Assembly (NCBI GenBank): GCA_051873875.1 | Contig: JBJEFI010000112.1 | Coordinates: 1-7,464 of the forward strand | DNA from: JBJEFI01 sp051873875 | GTDB taxonomy: Bacteria; Bacillota; Bacilli; Bacillales; Bacillaceae_G | Direction of reading: 5' to 3' | DNA length: 7,464 nucleotides | In this document: positions 1 to 6,118 of the stretch, in pieces | Numbering within the stretch: position 1 is the first letter of the stretch | Layout: every line of letters starts with the position of its first letter | The notes under the pieces: generated by a model | Told to the model about the DNA's origin: nothing | The model's database searches: none | Seen by the model: the letters and a program-made list of their open reading frames with translations, nothing else | Program-made: the position numbers and the translations under genes

Positions 1-55
1 TGGAATTCAAGCAACAAACCTTATAAAAGTTGTCCAGTTTAGTGTTGACATTCCA

Positions 56-165
56 ATAAAGTGAAACTTCCATCAGTGGGAGTTTTCTTTCATCTCCCAC
101 TTAAACTTCATTGATTTCGCTAAGTTTTGAAGTAGGAGTCTTAGTGGCAGTCAGAACGGGATAAA
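56..165 (+). repeat. bcr1-like intergenic repeat, copy A (internally deleted)
   Basis: This is a 110-bp copy of the element seen in full at 3579-3735 and 3901-4058. It begins with ATAAAGTGAAAC and ends with AGAACGGGATAAA, so ATAAA (TTTAT on the other strand) lies at both ends. It lacks exactly 48 bp of the full-length form, from the first CTCCCACT to the second, leaving a single CTCCCACT at 94-101. That segment can pair with AGTGGGAG at 75-82 (8 bp) or with the GGAG-containing arm near 130-138, so the two original hairpins now compete. From memory of the family, B. cereus group bcr1 elements are about 155 bp, mobile-like, and flanked by TTTAT. The copy lies upstream of a terminator, probably in the 3' UTR of a gene outside the window. 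Confidence 0.8.
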
Positions 166-210
166 GTGTGGCTTCCATCTAATTATTATCATTTTCTATC
201 AATTTTGAGC

Positions 211-264
211 AAGCGGATACCATCTGAAAAGGAGAACATTCAGTTGGTGTTCGCTTATTTTTTT
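211..264 (+). terminator. Rho-independent terminator of the upstream unit
   Basis: The arms AAGCGGATACC (211-221) and GGTGTTCGCTT (246-256) pair over 11 bp with two G-T wobbles. An inner CTGAA/TTCAG pairing extends the stem, and a run of seven T follows at 258-264. It acts in the plus direction, so it most likely ends a transcript entering from left of the window, with repeat copy A inside that transcript. No complete gene is visible in 1-210. Confidence 0.75.
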
Positions 265-342
265 GATTAATTACTATTTATACATTGCCTTCATCTTTTG
301 TTAGAAATTAAGTATTAATTTTCCTTTTATGTAAAAATAAGT

Positions 343-348
343 TATAAT
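343..348 (+). promoter_or_regulatory. Candidate -10 box for the CNNM/CorC gene
   Basis: TATAAT lies 42 bp before the ATG at 390. The matching -35 around 320-325 (TTTCCT, 17-bp spacer) is poor. A 7-bp inverted repeat, AAATTAA-gta-TTAATTT (305-321), touches the -35 area and could be an operator, but such palindromes are common in AT-rich DNA. The upstream terminator at 211-264 makes an independent promoter here necessary. Confidence 0.45.
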
Positions 349-389
349 ATTACAAAAACAATTATTTAAAAGGATGTGTTATACAAACT

Positions 390-1706
390 ATGGACGATTC
401 CATACTGTTAAAATTATTCGTACTACTTATCTTAATCGGTATAAATGCATTTTTCGCTGCTTCTGAGATTGCTATTATCTCGCTGAATGATCAAAAGATT
501 AAAAGAATGGCTGAAGAAGGAAACAAACGTGCAAAGTTAATTGTTGCGTTAATTAAAGAGCCTAGTAAATTTTTGGCAACAATCCAAGTTGGTGTTACTT
601 TATCTGGTTTCTTAGCGAGTGCTTTTGCTGCAGAAAGCTTTGCAAAACGAATTACAGCCTGGGCAGTAGAAACGAATCTTCCAATTAGTGAAAGCGTCAT
701 TCAGACATGTTCCTTAATTATTGTTACGATAATACTATCTTACGTTACACTTGTATTTGGTGAACTTGTTCCGAAACGAATCGGGATGCAAAAAGCAGAA
801 GTAATTTCATTATTTGTGGCCCGCCCACTCACTATCATTGGAGGAATCACAAGACCATTTGTAAAAATGTTATCACTGTCTACAAATGGTGTTATTCGTT
901 TACTTGGAAAAGATCCAAATGAATCGGAGGAAACGGTAACCGAAGAAGAGATTCGTATGATGGTTGATGTAGGGGAAGAAAGTGGTGTCATCCAACATAC
1001 AGAGAAAACAATGATTAGCAATGTGCTAGAATTTAATGATAAAACAGTTGGAGAAGTAATGACTCATCGAACAGATATCGTTGCTTTTTCTATATCAGAT
1101 TCAATTGAGGAAATCCTTTCTCTTGTTGTAAGAGAACAATATACACGTATCCCTGCATATGAAGAAAGTATTGATAACATCATTGGTATTCTCCATGCAA
1201 AGGACTTACTTCCTTATTTGGTGAGTCATCAGATAAAGCAAATTGATATTCAAAAATTACTTAGAAAACCACATTACATACTTGAAGCAACAAAAACATC
1301 AGATGCTTTCGCAAAGCTACAACAAGGCACAACTTATTTAGCCGTTGTTGTTGATGAATATGGTGGAACAGCAGGGATTATTACTATGGAAGATTTAGTA
1401 GAAGAAATTGTTGGGAATATCCGTGATGAATACGATGAATCTGAAGAACAAGAAATGATTCAATTAGATGAAAATACCTTTATCGTCCAAGGGATATATC
1501 CAATAGTCAAATTAAAGCATTTACTAAACCTTTCTATCGATGAAGAAGACTACGATACAATTGGTGGATATGTGATGGGACAAATTGGTCGTATTATCAA
1601 AAAAGGAGAAAAACCAAAAATTCAAATTGAAAACTGTACCTTTGAAGTAATTGAAGCTAGTGAAAATCGTATTTCAAAGCTTAAAATTACAAAAATCACT
1701 AATTAA
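390..1706 (+). CDS. CNNM/CorC (HlyC-type) membrane protein, probable Mg2+ efflux
   Basis: A 438-residue integral membrane protein of the family often labelled 'hemolysin'. Residues 1 to about 200 form a CNNM (DUF21) transmembrane domain, with FFAASE at 21-26 and FGELVPKR at 123-130. Two CBS repeats follow at about 215-340, with YTRIPAYE at 251-258 and VVVDEYGGTAGIIT at 319-332. The C-terminal CorC/HlyC domain spans about 355-438, after the acidic linker EDLVEEIVGNIRDEYD. Order and length match the Bacillus paralogues YhdP (MpfA), YrkA and YqhB. MpfA is a magnesium efflux protein, so metal export with CBS nucleotide sensing is the inferred role; which paralogue this is cannot be told. The start has an AAAGGATG ribosome site at 368-375, about 14 nt upstream, a little far, but no better start exists. 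It is monocistronic, with a terminator about 107 bp downstream. Confidence 0.9.
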   Translation: MDDSILLKLFVLLILIGINAFFAASEIAIISLNDQKIKRMAEEGNKRAKLIVALIKEPSKFLATIQVGVTLSGFLASAFAAESFAKRITAWAVETNLPISESVIQTCSLIIVTIILSYVTLVFGELVPKRIGMQKAEVISLFVARPLTIIGGITRPFVKMLSLSTNGVIRLLGKDPNESEETVTEEEIRMMVDVGEESGVIQHTEKTMISNVLEFNDKTVGEVMTHRTDIVAFSISDSIEEILSLVVREQYTRIPAYEESIDNIIGILHAKDLLPYLVSHQIKQIDIQKLLRKPHYILEATKTSDAFAKLQQGTTYLAVVVDEYGGTAGIITMEDLVEEIVGNIRDEYDESEEQEMIQLDENTFIVQGIYPIVKLKHLLNLSIDEEDYDTIGGYVMGQIGRIIKKGEKPKIQIENCTFEVIEASENRISKLKITKITN

Positions 1707-1813
1707 TAGAGGATAGATAAGCTGGTATTGGATTATATCTTATTTTAGAATAAGTGGATTTAGTGTAATAAAAACTATGAAAATAGTTTAACTTTATATG
1801 CCAATCAGGAAGT

Positions 1814-1859
1814 AAAGGAATCATTTTGATTAATTTTCAAAATGATTCCTTTTTATTTA
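1814..1859 (+). terminator. Rho-independent terminator after the CNNM/CorC gene
   Basis: A perfect 16-bp inverted repeat pairs AAAGGAATCATTTTGA (1814-1829) with its complement at 1837-1852 around a 7-nt loop, followed by a T-rich tail to 1859. It lies about 107 bp past the stop codon. A small hairpin (AAACTAT-gaaa-ATAGTTT, 1772-1789) precedes it in the 3' UTR. Confidence 0.9.
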
Positions 1860-2010
1860 GCTGTAAAACGAAGGATACTTCATCTTTTTAATAAAATTTT
1901 ATTTTTATTCATATGATAGCTAAGTGCTAATTAGAATTGGATTTATTCAACTAATCTTCAGCGAGAAACGAAAGTTTTGCTTGCTTCTAAAATATCCTTT
2001 TGCGTATAAA
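1860..2010. other. AT-rich spacer without a gene
   Basis: Together with the terminator and promoter on either side, this makes up the 368-bp gap 1707-2074. It contains an AATAAAATTTTATT palindrome (1890-1903) and a bulged hairpin with a GAAA tetraloop, AGCGAGAAAC-gaaa-GTTTTGCTTGCT (1960-1985), with no T-run after it. I see no credible coding sequence. An open frame running through 1924-2115 uses rare residues, lacks a ribosome site and overlaps the promoter, so it was not called. Confidence 0.6.
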
Positions 2011-2040
2011 TTGATAAAATATAGTAAATTTTTGTATAAT
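2011..2040 (+). promoter_or_regulatory. Sigma-A-type promoter for the putB-mscS operon
   Basis: TTGATA at 2011-2016 and TATAAT at 2035-2040 are separated by 18 bp. This gives a start near 2047 and a short leader of about 28 nt before the proline dehydrogenase ATG. It is the best promoter match in the window, five of six at -35 and six of six at -10. I see no clear operator or riboswitch next to it. Confidence 0.75.
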
Positions 2041-2074
2041 TTAAATAAAGAGAGAACTAGGGGGTACATGCAAG

Positions 2075-2992
2075 ATGGAACAAGCAATGAAGAACTTTTT
2101 TTTATTTTTGTCTAAGAACAAAGGATTAACGAAACTAGCAAAACGATATGGCCTACGATTTGGGGCTAGACGCTTTGTAGCAGGGGAGACGATTGAGGAA
2201 GCGGTGGCGCTCATTAAACAATTAAATGAAAAGAACCTATGTGTAACAATCGATTATTTAGGTGAATTTGTCGACAATGAGGCAGAAGCAAATGAAATGG
2301 CAAATCAAAGTATTAAAGCGATTCGTGCCATTGGTCGTGAAAAGCTAGATTCACAGCTATCGTTAAAAATGACATCAATGGGGTTAGATATTTCTGATGA
2401 GGTTGTATTCAATAATATGCGCCGCATTTTAGAAGCAGCAAAAGAAAATGGTGTCTTTGTAACGATTGATATGGAAGACTATTCTCGTTGTCAAAAAACA
2501 ATCGATATTTTTAAACAATTACGAAGTGAATATGACAACATTGGGACAGTTATTCAAGCCTACTTATATCGTACCCAACAAGATATTGCTGACTTACATG
2601 CATATAGACCTAATTTACGACTTGTAAAAGGGGCATACAAAGAATCAGAGGAAGTAGCTTTTCCACTGAAAAAAGATGTAGATGAAAATTATAAAGATAT
2701 TATTCGAATGCACTTATTAAATGGAAATTATACAGCCATTGCAACACATGATGATGCGATGATTGATTATACAAAAAAAATTGTAGAAGAGCATAGTATT
2801 TCAAGAGACCAATTTGAATTTCAAATGTTATATGGGATTCGTACAGAACGCCAATTAGAACTTGCAAAAGAAGGATACAAAATGCGTGTTTATGTCCCAT
2901 ATGGAACCGACTGGTATGGATATTTTATGCGTCGCTTAGCAGAGCGTCCAGCCAATGTAGCCTTCGTTTTAAAAGGAATGTTTAAAAAATAA
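2075..2992 (+). CDS. Proline dehydrogenase (PutB/FadM type)
   Basis: A 305-residue monofunctional, FAD-dependent enzyme that oxidises L-proline to 1-pyrroline-5-carboxylate and passes electrons to the membrane quinone pool. The length matches Bacillus PutB and FadM (about 303). Motifs of the PRODH beta/alpha barrel are intact: SLKMTSMGLD (96-105), IDMEDY (131-136), QAYLYR (161-166), LRLVKGAYKE (181-190), ATHD (223-226), EFQMLYGI (248-255) and the substrate-binding helix YFMRRLAERP (283-292) with its paired arginines. The ribosome site AGGGGG ends about 10 nt before the ATG at 2075; an in-frame ATG at 2087 is a possible alternative. The partner PutC/RocA dehydrogenase is not next door. The gene is first in an operon with the MscS-like gene, 23 bp downstream. 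PutB and FadM paralogues cannot be separated here, so no symbol is given. Confidence 0.93.
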   Translation: MEQAMKNFFLFLSKNKGLTKLAKRYGLRFGARRFVAGETIEEAVALIKQLNEKNLCVTIDYLGEFVDNEAEANEMANQSIKAIRAIGREKLDSQLSLKMTSMGLDISDEVVFNNMRRILEAAKENGVFVTIDMEDYSRCQKTIDIFKQLRSEYDNIGTVIQAYLYRTQQDIADLHAYRPNLRLVKGAYKESEEVAFPLKKDVDENYKDIIRMHLLNGNYTAIATHDDAMIDYTKKIVEEHSISRDQFEFQMLYGIRTERQLELAKEGYKMRVYVPYGTDWYGYFMRRLAERPANVAFVLKGMFKK

Positions 2993-3015
2993 TAGATTAC
3001 AAGGAGACAGGGAAC

Positions 3016-3570
3016 ATGAATGAATTAATGTCTTATTTTACTGTAGCATCTGGTATTGCAGCTGGGAAGTTTCTTTTAAAGATTGTTCTTATTTTAATTG
3101 TTGCTAAGGTGGCAACATCCATTGCCGGAAAAGGAATTGATCGCTTTTTCGCATTAAAGGCAAAATCGAAAGTAGGAAAGGCAGACGAAAGTCGCACAAC
3201 TACTTTAAGCAAGCTAATTAAAAATATTGTTTATTATGTTATCTATTTCATTGTCATTGTTACAATTGTAGGAATGTTTGGTGTTAATTTAGGGCCAATT
3301 CTTGCAAGTGCAGGTGTGTTAGGACTTGCGATTGGATTCGGTGCACAAGGTCTTGTGAAGGACGTTGTAACAGGCTTCTTCATTTTATTTGAAAACCAAT
3401 ATGCTGTTGGTGACCGTGTAAAAGTGAATGGCGTAGAAGGTGTTGTTGAAGAACTTGGTTTGCGTACAACAACAATCCTTGGGAAAGATGGCGAAATGTA
3501 TTATTTAGCAAATAGTTCCGTTACCCAAGTGTGTAATTTCCGAAATGCAGTAGAAGCAGAGAACGAATAA
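3016..3570 (+). CDS. Short MscS-family mechanosensitive channel
   Basis: A 184-residue membrane protein of the small-conductance mechanosensitive channel family, which opens under membrane tension to release solutes in hypo-osmotic shock. Hydrophobic segments lie at about 18-38 and 69-88. The pore-type TM3 runs from about 93 to 125 (GPILASAGVLGLAIGFGAQG at 93-112, then VKDVVTGFFILFENQ). The beta domain follows, VGDRVKVNGVEGVVEELGLR (131-150) to YYLANSSV (162-169). The protein stops right after this: the C-terminal alpha/beta cage of E. coli MscS (roughly its last 100 residues) is absent. The next frame holds no continuation, and a repeat starts 9 bp after the stop. It may be a naturally minimal channel or an old truncation. 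The start has AAGGAG at 3001-3006 with 9-nt spacing. It is co-transcribed with the proline dehydrogenase, which may link it to compatible-solute turnover (inference). Confidence 0.88.
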   Translation: MNELMSYFTVASGIAAGKFLLKIVLILIVAKVATSIAGKGIDRFFALKAKSKVGKADESRTTTLSKLIKNIVYYVIYFIVIVTIVGMFGVNLGPILASAGVLGLAIGFGAQGLVKDVVTGFFILFENQYAVGDRVKVNGVEGVVEELGLRTTTILGKDGEMYYLANSSVTQVCNFRNAVEAENE

Positions 3571-3578
3571 TTACGTAG

Positions 3579-3735
3579 ATAAAGTGAAACTTCCATCAGT
3601 GGGAGTTTTTTTCATCTCCCATTGATGGTTAGTTGAACCAATTGGGTTCATACTGCCACTTATTTCCCACTTAAACTTCTTTGATTTCGCTAAGTTTTGA
3701 AGCGGGAATCTTAGTGGTAGTAAGAACAGGATAAA
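3579..3735 (+). repeat. bcr1-like intergenic repeat, copy B (full length)
   Basis: A 157-bp copy in the same orientation as A, C and D, with ATAAA at both ends. Hairpin 1 pairs 3593-3605 with 3616-3628 over 13 bp, including one G-T wobble. Hairpin 2 spans 3653-3720, pairing CTGCCACT with AGTGGTAG outside and the CACTTAAACTT / AAGTTTTGAAGCG arms inside. The copy starts 9 bp after the MscS-like stop codon and ends just before a terminator, so it forms the 3' UTR of the putB-mscS transcript. Confidence 0.85.
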
Positions 3736-3736
3736 G

Positions 3737-3769
3737 AAGATACGATGTCGAGGACATGTATCTTTTTTT
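3737..3769 (+). terminator. Rho-independent terminator of the putB-mscS operon
   Basis: AAGATAC (3737-3743) pairs with GTATCTT (3758-3764), with an inner ATGTC-gag-GACAT stem and one bulged G, followed by a T-run to 3769. It begins 1 bp after repeat copy B, so the repeat lies between the last gene and its terminator. Confidence 0.85.
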
Positions 3770-3842
3770 GTGGAAAAATCTTTTCAATTGTACATATAAG
3801 CTAGGAACATAGTAGGAAAGATATGCTATTTTCTATTCAATG

Positions 3843-3870
3843 TTGCGAAATAGATGAGATATTATATAAT
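3843..3870 (+). promoter_or_regulatory. Candidate promoter upstream of repeat copy C and the racemase
   Basis: TTGCGA (3843-3848) and TATAAT (3865-3870) are 16 bp apart, giving a start near 3877. It follows the operon terminator, and no better promoter was found before the racemase. The transcript would carry copy C, and copy D too if it reads past the weak hairpin at 4062-4080, giving a racemase leader of more than 400 nt. Confidence 0.45.
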
Positions 3871-3900
3871 TTTATAGTGTACTCATTTTAAGATAATGCA

Positions 3901-4058
3901 ATAAAGTGAAACTTCCATCAGTGGGGGTTTTCTTTCATCCCCCACTGATGGTTAGCTGAACCAATCGGGTTCTTACTACCACTTATCTCTCACTTAAACT
4001 TCTTTGATTTAGCTAAGTTTTGAAGTGGGAGTCTTAGTGGCAGTCAGAACGGGATAAA
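3901..4058 (+). repeat. bcr1-like intergenic repeat, copy C (full length)
   Basis: A 158-bp copy and the best preserved structurally. Hairpin 1 pairs 3915-3927 with 3939-3951 as a perfect 13-bp stem; its loop-proximal GGGGG/CCCCC replaces the GGGAG/CTCCC of copies A and B. Hairpin 2 spans 3976-4043, with CTACCACT facing AGTGGCAG. It ends in AGAACGGGATAAA. The copy lies between a candidate promoter and a weak terminator-like hairpin. Confidence 0.85.
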
Positions 4059-4061
4059 TAT

Positions 4062-4080
4062 AGCCTTCATAAAGGTTTTT
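4062..4080 (+). terminator. Weak terminator-like hairpin after repeat copy C
   Basis: AGCCTT (4062-4067) pairs with AAGGTT (4072-4077) around CATA, with T residues continuing to 4080. The stem has only 6 bp with one G-T pair, so it would be inefficient at best. The rest of the 74-bp spacer 4059-4132 shows no gene and no convincing promoter. Confidence 0.3.
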
Positions 4081-4132
4081 AGATAATTGGAATGTAGTTT
4101 GTTTTTTAGAAATAGTGTTAGTAGTAGTTGAG

Positions 4133-4280
4133 ATAAAGTGAAACGTTCATTAGTGGGTGTTTTTATTTCATCTCCAACTGAGGCTATCGGGTTCTTACTG
4201 TCACTTATCTCCAACGTAAACTTTTTTGATTGTATTACGTTTTGAGGATAGAGTTTTAGTGTTAGTTAGAACGGGATAAA
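4133..4280 (+). repeat. bcr1-like intergenic repeat, copy D (decayed)
   Basis: A 148-bp divergent copy. The ends (ATAAAGTGAAAC and AGAACGGGATAAA) are intact, but hairpin 1 has several mismatches and part of the central segment (GTTAGTTGAACCAA in other copies) is lost. In the second hairpin AACGTAA (4213-4219) pairs perfectly with TTACGTT (4235-4241). It ends 31 bp before the preferred racemase start and so forms part of that gene's leader. Confidence 0.78.
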
Positions 4281-4311
4281 TGGAAATTTAGTGAAGAAAA
4301 GAGTGAATGCA

Positions 4312-5103
4312 GTGCGAATAGGATTTTTTGATTCTGGAATTGGCGGAATTACAGTTCTTTATCAAGCATTGAAGATATTGCCGAATGAAGATTATCTTTT
4401 TTATGCAGATACAGCCCATGTTCCATATGGAGAAAAAAGCAAAGATGAAGTAAAGAAATATATTTTTGAAGCGGTTGATTTTATTGCAAGTCAAAATGTA
4501 AAAGCAATTGTCATTGCTTGTAATACAGCAACAAGTGTAGCAGTAGAAGATTTAAGAAAAAAATATGATTTTCCAATCATTGGGATAGAGCCGGCGGTAA
4601 AGCCAGCGGTGAAACGTTGCGAACGAACACAAGGTAGGGTGTTAGTGTGTGCAACGAAATTAACACTACAAGAAACAAAATTTGAAAATCTTTTAAGCAG
4701 CATTGGTAATAGCGAGATTGTTGATCGCTTACCGTTGCCTGGACTTGTCGAATTAGCGGAACGTTCCCAATTTCAGGAAGAATTTGTCTTACCTTATTTA
4801 AAAGAACAGCTAGCTTCTTTTGATTTAGAGCAATATGATACGGTTGTCCTTGGTTGTACCCATTTTCCATTTTTTAAAGATTGTTTGAAAGAGATATTAC
4901 CTGCCCATATCGCGATTATTGATGGAAGTATTGGAACAGCCAAAAATTTAAAACGAATTCTTGAAGAACAAGGAAAGCTAAGTGAAAATAATGGAGATAT
5001 TCAATTCTTTCAATCGGGAGTTAAAGTAGAAGATAAAGAAACGTTACATACATATAAGGAATTGCTTGAACGCTTAAAAAAATTGGATGAACTAGAGGTA
5101 TAG
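4312..5103 (+). CDS. Glutamate racemase (YrpC-like MurI family)
   Basis: A cytosolic, cofactor-independent enzyme that interconverts L- and D-glutamate, supplying D-Glu for peptidoglycan. From the GTG at 4312 the protein has 263 residues. Active-site motifs are intact: FDSGIGG with catalytic Asp7, PYG (38-40), ACNTA with Cys70, and GCTH with Cys182 and His184. The start at 4312 is chosen because AAAAGAG (4297-4303) sits 8 nt upstream and the protein then begins MRIGFFDSGIGG, like B. subtilis YrpC as I recall it. An in-frame GTG at 4291 would add seven residues but has only a weak ribosome site. The sequence resembles YrpC more than RacE, so it is probably the secondary racemase of the strain. 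The leader contains repeat copy D. The gene is followed by a terminator shared with the convergent permease gene. Confidence 0.9.
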   Translation: MRIGFFDSGIGGITVLYQALKILPNEDYLFYADTAHVPYGEKSKDEVKKYIFEAVDFIASQNVKAIVIACNTATSVAVEDLRKKYDFPIIGIEPAVKPAVKRCERTQGRVLVCATKLTLQETKFENLLSSIGNSEIVDRLPLPGLVELAERSQFQEEFVLPYLKEQLASFDLEQYDTVVLGCTHFPFFKDCLKEILPAHIAIIDGSIGTAKNLKRILEEQGKLSENNGDIQFFQSGVKVEDKETLHTYKELLERLKKLDELEV

Positions 5104-5108
5104 ATAGT

Positions 5109-5144
5109 AAAAAACCTTTGGAATGATGATTTCCAAAGGTTTTT
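5109..5144. terminator. Bidirectional terminator between racemase and permease
   Basis: AAAAACCTTTGGAA (5110-5123) and its perfect 14-bp complement (5131-5144) flank a 7-nt loop. T-runs occur on both strands, five on plus and six on minus counting A5109. It lies 6 bp after the racemase stop and 20 bp from the permease stop, serving both convergent genes. Confidence 0.92.
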
Positions 5145-5163
5145 ACGTCCCTAAATGTTATTT

Positions 5164-6111
5164 TTAAAGATCTAAAGGAGTAACCTTTTGAGAGGTTTTC
5201 GTAACATTTTCTGATACGTTGTTTTCAGTAATACTTGTTTTTTCTTCATGAATAGCTAATAAAACACCAAGGGCAATGAAAGCAGCTCCTACCCAAAATG
5301 TTCCACCTATTTTTTCCCCTAGAAGAAGCCAACCAAGTAAGGCGCCAACGACAGGCTGAAAGAAAAAAAACAATCCACCACTTGAGGCATTCAGCATTTG
5401 TAATCCTCGGTTCCAAAGAACGAATCCACCAGCAGTAGAAATAATACCCAAATATAAAATGCCACCCCAATTGATAGGTAGTGCTAATTGATTCATGTCT
5501 ATTGCGGCTAATCGTCCTAAAACAAAGGGGGTTAAAATAACGAAAGCAATTAACGTAGCATACGTTGTTACGACTAATAGAGAATAGTGACTTGGTACAC
5601 GTTTAATTAAAACGGACATAAGTGCCCATGTTAATGCAGCGACAAGTAGTGAGATGCCACCAAGTTTATTTGACATATCGATATGCACGTTGCCAACAAT
5701 CAGTAATACACCTACTGTCGCTAAAAAGATGGATACACCTTTTTTCAGATTTAAACTTTCTTTAAGAAGGAAACGTGCAAAAAGGACCATAAAGGCTGGT
5801 GTTGTGGCGGTAATAACGGCGCCCATTTGTGCAGATGACAAGCTAGTACCCGTTTCCTGTGTAACAATAGAAATCGTGTTGCCAATTACGCCAATTGCAA
5901 CAATAAGTGGAATATCTCGATGTTGGATTTTCCATGATTGTTTTGTTAGGAAACCGATGATGACAAGGGCAATAATCGCTACCAAATAACGCATCCATAC
6001 TAATTCTAAAGGTGGTACGACTGCTACAACCACTTTCACAACAACGTACATACCACCCCAAATACTAGCAGCTAAAGTTAAATAAATAGAACCTAATAAG
6101 GTTTGTTTCAT
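5164..6111 (-). CDS. EamA-family (DMT superfamily) permease
   Basis: A 315-residue inner-membrane transporter with two tandem EamA domains, at about 5-139 and 151-287, predicted to make ten membrane helices. Typical features are AASIWGGMYVVVK near the N-terminus (14-26), PAFMVLFARFLLKE (105-118) closing the first repeat, and PVVGALLGWLLLGEKI (253-268) in the second. A hydrophilic tail of about 28 residues follows the last helix. The family mostly exports amino acids and other metabolites or drugs; the substrate cannot be read from the sequence. The start has GGAGGG (6119-6124 on plus) 7 nt upstream. Its 5' leader holds a small ORF and a hairpin able to sequester that ribosome site, so translation is probably regulated. 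It is convergent with the racemase and divergent from the YqjM-like gene. Confidence 0.9.
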   Translation of the reverse strand: MKQTLLGSIYLTLAASIWGGMYVVVKVVVAVVPPLELVWMRYLVAIIALVIIGFLTKQSWKIQHRDIPLIVAIGVIGNTISIVTQETGTSLSSAQMGAVITATTPAFMVLFARFLLKESLNLKKGVSIFLATVGVLLIVGNVHIDMSNKLGGISLLVAALTWALMSVLIKRVPSHYSLLVVTTYATLIAFVILTPFVLGRLAAIDMNQLALPINWGGILYLGIISTAGGFVLWNRGLQMLNASSGGLFFFFQPVVGALLGWLLLGEKIGGTFWVGAAFIALGVLLAIHEEKTSITENNVSENVTKTSQKVTPLDL

Positions 6112-6118
6112 TTCTATT

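Noticed and set aside
45..50. TTGACA resembling a -35 box
   Set aside because: No TATAAT-like hexamer at 16-18 bp; that position falls in the repeat's left end.
266..389. Mg2+ riboswitch (M-box or ykoK type) before the CNNM/CorC gene
   Set aside because: The leader from the putative start to the ATG is only about 35 nt and shows no structured conserved core.
390..1706. True hemolysin function
   Set aside because: The 'hemolysin' label for this family is historical; the CNNM, CBS and CorC domains point to metal transport.
1960..1985. Hairpin with GAAA tetraloop as a terminator or regulatory RNA
   Set aside because: No T-run follows and it lies upstream of the promoter at 2011-2040, so it is not obviously in any transcript.
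1924..2115. 63-codon plus-strand open frame before the proline dehydrogenase
   Set aside because: No ribosome site at its start. It spans the TTGATA/TATAAT promoter and overlaps the real gene in another frame, and its composition is unlike the neighbours.
56..4280. CRISPR array
   Set aside because: Repeats are about 110-158 bp with irregular spacing of 74 bp to several kb, are internally hairpinned, and have no cas genes nearby.
4288..4870. Antisense open frames across the racemase
   Set aside because: They are shadows of a gene with intact catalytic motifs and have no ribosome sites or recognisable domains.
5654..5989. 111-codon plus-strand open frame inside the permease
   Set aside because: It lies antisense to a clear ten-helix transporter and has no ribosome site or domain.
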